A stretch of DNA of 5,765 bases. It comes from an uncultured Lachnospiraceae bacterium (GTDB lineage: Bacteria > Bacillota > Clostridia > Lachnospirales > Lachnospiraceae). Position 1 is the stretch's first letter. The number at the start of each line of letters is the position of its first letter. This document shows, in pieces, positions 1 through 4,216 of this stretch. The translations under genes and the position numbers were made by a program. Location of the stretch: assembly GCA_947177465.1 (NCBI GenBank), contig CAMWUP010000157.1:1-5765 (forward strand), given 5' to 3'. The notes beneath the pieces are model-generated. The model was not told where the DNA came from and searched no databases. It was given only the letters and a program-made list of their open reading frames with translations.

Positions 1-274
1 CGTAGAGACCGTCCCCCACTTCAAACTCCTCCACCTCTTCCAAATCTGCAACCAGTGCAGTCAGGCGTTCTTCACAATCTATATTTGTCATATAAAACCA
101 GTCGGGCGTATGCATGGCATCATATGCCTCATCAATTACTTTTTCCGTTCCCGTCAGCACCGATATGCTCACATACAGAAGCAGTACCGCAAGCGCCATC
201 AGAAAGAACAGTACAATGACATCTCCCTTCTTTCTTTTCATATTGTTTTTCGCAATAAACCACAAGGAACCCAT
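1..274 (-). CDS. ABC transporter permease, FtsX/MacB type, N-terminal fragment (runs off the left edge)
   Basis: Ninety-one codons are readable from the ATG at 274-272 to the window edge without a stop; the 3' part of the gene is missing. The protein starts MGSLWFIAKNN, followed by a basic stretch (MKRKKGD, residues 12-18), one strong hydrophobic segment at about residues 19-40, and then a polar acidic region. This is the usual start of MacB/FtsX-type permeases: short cytoplasmic N-terminus, first membrane helix, then an extracytoplasmic domain. The start lies 2 bases after the stop of the ATPase gene, with a GGGGTGG ribosome-binding-like sequence (286-280) inside the end of that gene, so the two are very likely co-translated partners of one exporter. 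The family call rests on the N-terminal pattern and the neighbour, because the conserved FtsX core is outside the window. The substrate is unknown; peptides, lantibiotics or other envelope-active compounds are common for such pairs (inference). Confidence 0.82.
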   Translation of the reverse strand, partial: MGSLWFIAKNNMKRKKGDVIVLFFLMALAVLLLYVSISVLTGTEKVIDEAYDAMHTPDWFYMTNIDCEERLTALVADLEEVEEFEVGDGLY

Positions 275-276
275 AC

Positions 277-1035
277 TTACCACCCCATTTCCTCAAGAAA
301 CTTTTTCAGTCTGTCATGTCTTTCCCCATCGCCGCTTTCATAATCGCCCAGCCGCAATTCTCCCGTAATCACACCATCGTTTAAGTACAGCACCCTGCTT
401 CCCCGCCTCGCCGCCTTCATATCGTGCGTCACCATTACAATCGTCTGCCCGTTCTCATGAATTTTTGTTAAAATATCCAGTATCCGCTTCGTGTTCTGCG
501 AATTCAGCGCGCCGGTCGGCTCGTCTGCAAAAAGTATCTCGGGCGAATTGATGATGCCGCGCACCATTGCCGCCCGTTGCTGCTCGCCGCCGGAAAGCTG
601 CGTCGGAAACTTGGAAAACGTATCTTCTGAAAGCCCCACTGCCAAAAGCAGCTCCTTCGCCCTTTCCACAAGCTCCTTTCTGCCGCGTCCCGACAAAAAT
701 CCGCTCACCAGCACATTATCCAGAATACTCATGGTATCGTTTAAATAATTCTGCTGAAACACAAAGCCACAATGTTTTCTTCTGAAAATCGCAAGCTTGT
801 CATTTGCGTATTTTGAGATTTCTTCTCCCTGATAAGAGATGCTTCCCAGCGTCGGTCTATCCATTCCCGACAGGGCATACAAAAGTGTACTCTTACCGGA
901 ACCGGAATTTCCCATGATAACCGCAAACTCTCCCTTTTCCACCGTCAGATTCAAGTTTTTCAGTACGTGCTGCTGCACGCTTCCATTTGAAAATGTTTTG
1001 CACAAATCCTTAACCGTAAGTATTGTTTCCATCAT
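277..1035 (-). CDS. ABC transporter ATP-binding protein, MacB/LolD-like
   Basis: A 252-residue nucleotide-binding subunit that would power the membrane permease encoded immediately downstream. All ABC ATPase motifs are intact: Walker A GNSGSGKST (residues 42-50), Q-loop FVFQQN (91-96), signature LSGGEQQR (147-154), Walker B ILFADEP with catalytic Glu172, D-loop GALNS (175-179) and switch His204 in VTHD. The LSGGEQQR signature, the TGALNS D-loop and the C-terminal ending EEMGW are typical of the MacB/FtsE/BceA-like group that pairs with FtsX-type permeases. Length is normal for the group. The start is ATG at 1035 with GGAGGG at 1045-1040; a second ATG follows directly (1032) and has slightly better spacing, so either may be used. 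The gene has its own promoter (TATAAT at 1061-1056) and repeat operator, separated by a terminator from the upstream genes. The role in drug or peptide resistance is inferred from the adjacent two-component system; the transported compound is not shown by the sequence. Confidence 0.95.
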   Translation of the reverse strand: MMETILTVKDLCKTFSNGSVQQHVLKNLNLTVEKGEFAVIMGNSGSGKSTLLYALSGMDRPTLGSISYQGEEISKYANDKLAIFRRKHCGFVFQQNYLNDTMSILDNVLVSGFLSGRGRKELVERAKELLLAVGLSEDTFSKFPTQLSGGEQQRAAMVRGIINSPEILFADEPTGALNSQNTKRILDILTKIHENGQTIVMVTHDMKAARRGSRVLYLNDGVITGELRLGDYESGDGERHDRLKKFLEEMGW

Positions 1036-1055
1036 ATATCCCTCCAGACAGCCCT

Positions 1056-1087
1056 ATTATAAAATGCAAAATGTAAAAAGTCTTAAC
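1056..1087 (-). promoter_or_regulatory. Promoter of the ABC transporter operon
   Basis: On the minus strand a perfect TATAAT lies at 1061-1056. Transcription would begin near 1049, giving a leader of only about 14 bases that carries GGAGGG before the ATG at 1035. No good -35 is present at 17 bases: the hexamer at that spacing (1084-1079) reads AAGACT, and the best alternative TTAAGA (1086-1081) is 19 bases away. A strong -10 with a weak -35 that overlaps a TTAAG repeat is the arrangement expected of a promoter that depends on an OmpR-family activator. The -10 is clear; the dependence on an activator is inference. Confidence 0.72.
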
Positions 1088-1121
1088 CTGATTCCTGTCT
1101 GTTTCTTAACTGTTCCTTAAA
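1080..1121 (-). promoter_or_regulatory. TTAAG direct repeats, putative response-regulator operator
   Basis: Read on the minus strand, two adjacent 11-base units, TTAAGGAACAG (1120-1110) and TTAAGAAACAG (1109-1099), differ at one base. A third, weaker unit, ACAGGAATCAG (1098-1088), keeps the CAG ending in register, and a further GTTAAG sits at 1087-1082, 23 bases (about two helical turns) from the second TTAAG and over the -35 position. OmpR/PhoB-family regulators typically bind direct repeats spaced 10-11 bases. The form TTTAAG-N5-GTTAAG (1121-1105) resembles the published streptococcal CiaR site (NTTAAG-N5-WTTAAG). The response regulator at 4159-3401 is the natural candidate to bind here; that link is inference. 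Confidence 0.65.
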
Positions 1122-1125
1122 TCAT

Positions 1126-1168
1126 AAAAACGCAAAAATAAGCGCCCCGCTCTGGTAAGGCGCTTATT
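1126..1168 (-). terminator. Rho-independent terminator after the acetyltransferase gene
   Basis: A perfect 10-base inverted repeat (1137-1146 with 1159-1168, arm AATAAGCGCC) encloses a 12-base loop. On the minus strand the second arm runs into TTTTT (1138-1134) and, after GCG, another TTTTT (1130-1126). It begins 8 bases after the acetyltransferase stop codon. On the plus strand no T-run follows, so it works in the direction of the genes only. It separates the regulator-kinase-acetyltransferase transcript from the ABC transporter promoter. Confidence 0.9.
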
Positions 1169-1175
1169 ATGATGT

Positions 1176-2102
1176 TCAAAAATCAATAAGTAATGCGGCT
1201 CCCGCGCCTGTTCTCTCAGGCAGTACAAACTTTTCATAAAAATCAAACAGTTCTTTCAGAGACTGGTTTTGCAAAAGGGGAACTGCCTGCCAAATTAATT
1301 CCTTGTCCCAATCCCACCATTTTATCGCCAGCAGCCGTCTGACCTCCTCAGCTTCAAACCTTTTTCCTATCTCTTTTGCCGGTACTCCTCCCACAATGGT
1401 ATATGGCTCCACATCGCTGGTAACACATGCATTGGCAGCGATAACGCTTCCGTCGCCTATCGTAACGCCGGACATAATCTTGGCGCCGCCCGCTATCCAC
1501 ACATCATTTCCAATCACAATGTCTCCTTTGGAGCACGGATGACCGGTTATATCGGAAAATTCAGGCATAATGGCGTTAAACGGATATGTGGTGCACCAGT
1601 CAGTCCGATGCCCTCCGCCCAACACTATCTTTACATCAGGACCAATGGAACAGAATTTTCCTATTTTCAGCTTTGTATGATTCTCATATTGCTCAACAAT
1701 AGGAATTCCATACGTAAATTCACCAACCGTTATATTATCATTTCTATATTTACTTTGATGCTGTTCCTCCAGCCTTTTTGCATAATAGCCCATTTTCAGG
1801 CGGGGCGTCAGAAAAGCCGTAATTTCCATATCCGTTTTTATGATTCCGGCCGGAAACTGCAATAATTCCAAAATCGTCCGGTATTTGACCTGTAAGCTTC
1901 TATCGCTGCACAAAAATACAATATCATAACAGGCGGTCAGCGATTCCATTTCAGAAACATGCCTGGTTTCACAGGTAAAATATTCCGAAGCAATCCTATC
2001 CTCCGACATAATCAGTTCCAGTTCAAATGCTTCTTCTGCACACGCAAGCCAGTGTAATAAAGCTTCCATACGTTGCATTTTGCCGATTAATAATGTTTTC
2101 AT
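1176..2102 (-). CDS. CatB-related (xenobiotic-type) O-acetyltransferase with an extra N-terminal domain
   Basis: A 308-residue protein. The C-terminal two thirds (about residues 123-265) are a left-handed beta-helix acetyltransferase of the CatB/XAT group, which moves acetyl from acetyl-CoA to a hydroxyl group. Visible are hexapeptide turns (KIGKFCSIGPDVKI, 146-159; DIVIGNDVWIAGGAKI, 194-209; VTIGDGSVIAANACV, 213-227), the GGGHRTDW loop whose His165 fits the catalytic histidine, the TYPFN segment (172-176) and the closing VVGGVPAKEIGKRF-like stretch (IVGGVPAK, 236-243). CatB proteins are about 210 residues, so residues 1-100 are an addition: MKTLLIGKMQRM followed by alternating hydrophobic stretches (ELELIMS, DIVFLCSDRS), suggesting a Rossmann-like or PglD-N-like fold (inference). 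The acceptor could be a drug, a sugar of the cell surface or a natural product; the sequence does not say. The start is ATG at 2102, 4 bases after the kinase stop, with GGGGTGA (2113-2107) as ribosome binding site inside the kinase gene, implying translational coupling. A terminator follows. Part of the gene (1681-1800) is AT-rich. Confidence 0.9.
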   Translation of the reverse strand: MKTLLIGKMQRMEALLHWLACAEEAFELELIMSEDRIASEYFTCETRHVSEMESLTACYDIVFLCSDRSLQVKYRTILELLQFPAGIIKTDMEITAFLTPRLKMGYYAKRLEEQHQSKYRNDNITVGEFTYGIPIVEQYENHTKLKIGKFCSIGPDVKIVLGGGHRTDWCTTYPFNAIMPEFSDITGHPCSKGDIVIGNDVWIAGGAKIMSGVTIGDGSVIAANACVTSDVEPYTIVGGVPAKEIGKRFEAEEVRRLLAIKWWDWDKELIWQAVPLLQNQSLKELFDFYEKFVLPERTGAGAALLIDF

Positions 2103-2106
2103 AGCA

Positions 2107-3342
2107 TCACCCCGCCTTTTTTACATACAGTCTCACAAAAAATCCCTCGTCATTTCCACATTCCATGCCGCCGCCCATGCGCTCCATAAACATTTTTGCA
2201 AGATACAGACCAAGCCCTGCGCCTTCCTGCCCCTGCGCGTTGCTGCCGCGGTAAAACTTTTCACACAAAAGGGCAAGCTCTTCCTCCGGCACGCCCTCTC
2301 CCCTGTCCCGAATCAGGATATGCAGCCCGCCGCCGGCTTCCTCTACGGAAACTGTCACGGTACCACCCGCATATTTAAATGCATTGTTGACAATATTGTC
2401 TATCACCTGCGCAAGACGCATCTTATCGATGAAAACAAGACATTCGGGAATTTCATTGCGCATTGTGATTTCTCCATAATAGCGCAGTTCGGCAAACATA
2501 TCCGCAATGACGAGGGAGCTTTCCTCAAAGGGCTCCACGCGCAGCACCTCAAGCTCTTCGAGAGTGGCTTTCAGCATATTGTCCGTCAGCTTTTCCATCA
2601 TCTCCGCCTTTGCCGCAATCACCGCCACCTTCTCTAAAGTGTCAGGATTCTTTTCCTTAACCTGTATCACCTCGCACGCCGCCTTGATTGTGGCAAGCGG
2701 CGTCTTCATGTCGTGGGACAGACTCGCCGTCAATTCTTTCTTGCTCTTGTTTGCCTTATACTCGCTCTCTCTGGCACGCTTTAACTCCTCCCGCATAATA
2801 TCAAAGCTCTCCGTAAACGCGCCAAAAACATTATGCTTCTCCATCGGCAGTGAAAAGTCCAGATTGCCCTTTGCAATCTGTGCCGCAAATGCTTTCAAAC
2901 GCGCAAAAGGACGGACGTACCAGAACCATACTCCAAAAATCAACAGACCTCCCGCAATCAAAAACAGAAAAAGAAAAAGTATACTCCTTAAAAGAAGCGC
3001 CGTTTGCGCCTGCTCCCATGAGGCGACCCTGTCATTCCATGCCGCTTTCCCCACGATTTCTCCATTCTCATAATAGTCCAGTATAACCGCCCCCGACTGG
3101 AGCAGCGTATTCATCTGTCCCTTGTAATCCGCATCGGAAAAATAGAGCAGCCGACAGCCGAATACCTCCTCCGCGCCGCTTCTCCCCTGTTCCTCTGCAC
3201 ACTCGGTCAGCATTTGCAGCCTTTCGTTATAATATAAGGTATCCAGCGCCGTATATCGGGATTTGGAAAAGACCGACAGCAGCAGAAACAGAAAGCATAC
3301 CGTCATGACAATATGACCTGCGATAAGATATTTTATCTTCAA
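2107..3342 (-). CDS. Sensor histidine kinase, two-component system (HAMP, HisKA, HATPase_c)
   Basis: A 411-residue membrane kinase that would phosphorylate the response regulator encoded just upstream. Order: hydrophobic helix at about 5-25; extracytoplasmic loop of roughly 90 residues (26-115); second membrane helix about 118-142; HAMP linker starting at YVRPFARL (142-149); HisKA dimerisation helix with the phospho-acceptor His210 in SLSHDMKTP; and an ATPase domain with N-box DNIVNNAFKYA (315-325), G1 DRGEGV (346-351) and G2 GAGLGLYL (374-381). All catalytic motifs are intact. The loop has no recognisable sensor fold; its two cysteines (48 and 63) might pair. The start chosen is TTG at 3342, preceded by AAGGGG (3355-3350) at 7 bases; it gives a basic N-terminus before the first helix. 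The next Met, ATG at 3306, would cut into the helix. The kinase lies 58 bases after the regulator gene and 4 bases before the acetyltransferase. The long loop argues against a BceS-type intramembrane sensor, so direct ligand sensing is more likely (inference). Confidence 0.95.
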   Translation of the reverse strand: MKIKYLIAGHIVMTVCFLFLLLSVFSKSRYTALDTLYYNERLQMLTECAEEQGRSGAEEVFGCRLLYFSDADYKGQMNTLLQSGAVILDYYENGEIVGKAAWNDRVASWEQAQTALLLRSILFLFLFLIAGGLLIFGVWFWYVRPFARLKAFAAQIAKGNLDFSLPMEKHNVFGAFTESFDIMREELKRARESEYKANKSKKELTASLSHDMKTPLATIKAACEVIQVKEKNPDTLEKVAVIAAKAEMMEKLTDNMLKATLEELEVLRVEPFEESSLVIADMFAELRYYGEITMRNEIPECLVFIDKMRLAQVIDNIVNNAFKYAGGTVTVSVEEAGGGLHILIRDRGEGVPEEELALLCEKFYRGSNAQGQEGAGLGLYLAKMFMERMGGGMECGNDEGFFVRLYVKKAG

Positions 3343-3393
3343 CTTTATACCCCTTATCTGTTTTCAAAACCGGCAAGCAGCCACGGAATATGT

Positions 3394-3418
3394 CTCTCTG
3401 TCAGGCGGTGACGGAGAG
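3394..3418 (-). other. RNA hairpin spanning the response-regulator stop codon
   Basis: CTCTC (3394-3398) pairs with GAGAG (3414-3418) and GTCA (3400-3403) with TGAC (3409-3412), leaving one mismatch and a five-base loop. In the minus-strand transcript the TGA stop of the response regulator (3403-3401) lies in the 3' arm. No T-run follows, so it is not an intrinsic terminator. A role in mRNA processing, stability or the regulator-to-kinase expression ratio is possible but not shown. Confidence 0.45.
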
Positions 3419-4159
3419 CATATACCCGACGCCCCACACCGTCTGAATCAATTTAGGCTCGCTGGGATTTTCCTCCAGTTTTTCCCGAAGCTTCCTGATG
3501 TGCACATTGAGAGTGCCGTCGCCGTAGCACTCATCTCCCCATACTGCCAGAAACAGATTTTCCTTCGTCACAATTTTATTTCGGTTGTCATAGAGACATT
3601 TGAGCAGGGCAAATTCCTTCGCCTTAAGCTGTACGCTCTTGCCGCGCACCACGGCAGAAAGCGTCTCCTCCGACAGGTACAGTCCCGTACCGTCTTCGGT
3701 CTGCGTATGCGGCGCCTCCTTCGCTCTCCCTTTTCCGCCCTCGTCTGCGTCAATCTGCCCGCGTGCCGCCGCGGCCTCCTCTGCTTCCCTGCTGCGCTGC
3801 ATCCGGTTTAGCAGCACCTTCACCTTGGCAAGCAGCACACTCAGCGAATATGGCTTCTTAATATAATCGTCACCGCCTATATTGAGCGCAATCAGTACGT
3901 CATCGTCACTCTGCCTTGCACTGATAAACAAGATAGGCATATCGGTCTGCTCCCGCAGGCGTTTGCACAGGGTAAAACCACTTTCTTCGGATAAATTGAT
4001 ATCCAACAGCAGGAGGTCTACCGTATTCTGCTCTAAAAAAGCAAGACACTCCTGCACATTTGTCACAAATGCGCAGGAGGTGTCAAACATATTAAAATAT
4101 TCACATGTCATTGCGGCCAGTTCCGTCTCATCATCCACAAGCAGACAATTATAATGCAT
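3401..4159 (-). CDS. OmpR/PhoB-family response regulator with a long charged linker
   Basis: A 252-residue DNA-binding regulator. The receiver domain (about 1-120) has acidic pocket Asp9 and Asp10 (LLVDDE), phospho-acceptor Asp53 in LLLDINL, Ser80 (LFISARQ) and Lys102 in YIKKPYS. The winged-helix output domain (about 160-250) shows LKAKEFALLKCL, VTKENLFLAVWG, TLNVHIRKLREKL (recognition helix) and the closing VWGVGYML wing. Between them lies an Ala/Glu/Gly/Lys-rich segment of about 37 residues (122-158), longer than the short linkers usual in this family. The start chosen is ATG at 4159 with GGAGG (4169-4165) five bases upstream; a GTG at 4171 overlaps that ribosome binding site and is unlikely. 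It forms a pair with the kinase gene 58 bases downstream. The TTAAG direct repeats before the ABC transporter gene are a plausible target (inference); none is seen in the 57 bases before its own start, so self-regulation cannot be shown. Confidence 0.96.
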   Translation of the reverse strand: MHYNCLLVDDETELAAMTCEYFNMFDTSCAFVTNVQECLAFLEQNTVDLLLLDINLSEESGFTLCKRLREQTDMPILFISARQSDDDVLIALNIGGDDYIKKPYSLSVLLAKVKVLLNRMQRSREAEEAAAARGQIDADEGGKGRAKEAPHTQTEDGTGLYLSEETLSAVVRGKSVQLKAKEFALLKCLYDNRNKIVTKENLFLAVWGDECYGDGTLNVHIRKLREKLEENPSEPKLIQTVWGVGYMLSVTA

Positions 4160-4216
4160 GATATCCTCCACTACAAAGCGTTTTACCGCCTGAAACCGCA
4201 GGGCGCCTCTCTCTTT

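Noticed and set aside
1069..1076. TTTACA-like -35 box before the ABC gene
   Set aside because: It is a good match to TTGACA but lies only 10 bases from the TATAAT, too close to work as a -35.
2656..2664. CAGGTTAAG on the minus strand inside the kinase gene, identical to part of the ABC operator
   Set aside because: A single copy in coding sequence with no second repeat at 11 bases and no promoter nearby; probably chance.
277..3342. Bce-type bacitracin/lantibiotic detoxification module
   Set aside because: The kinase has a loop of about 90 residues between its helices, not the few-residue loop of BceS-type sensors, and the permease is too incomplete to show the large Bce extracellular domain. 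The gene order is only loosely similar.
4169..4171. GTG as start codon of the response regulator
   Set aside because: It overlaps the GGAGG ribosome binding site that serves the ATG at 4159, and it would add four residues before a normal receiver-domain start.
4172..4216. Possible terminator hairpin after the hydrogenase-MCP gene
   Set aside because: Only a short bulged stem (CGCCCTG with CAGGCG) can form on the transcript, and no T-run follows; too weak to call.
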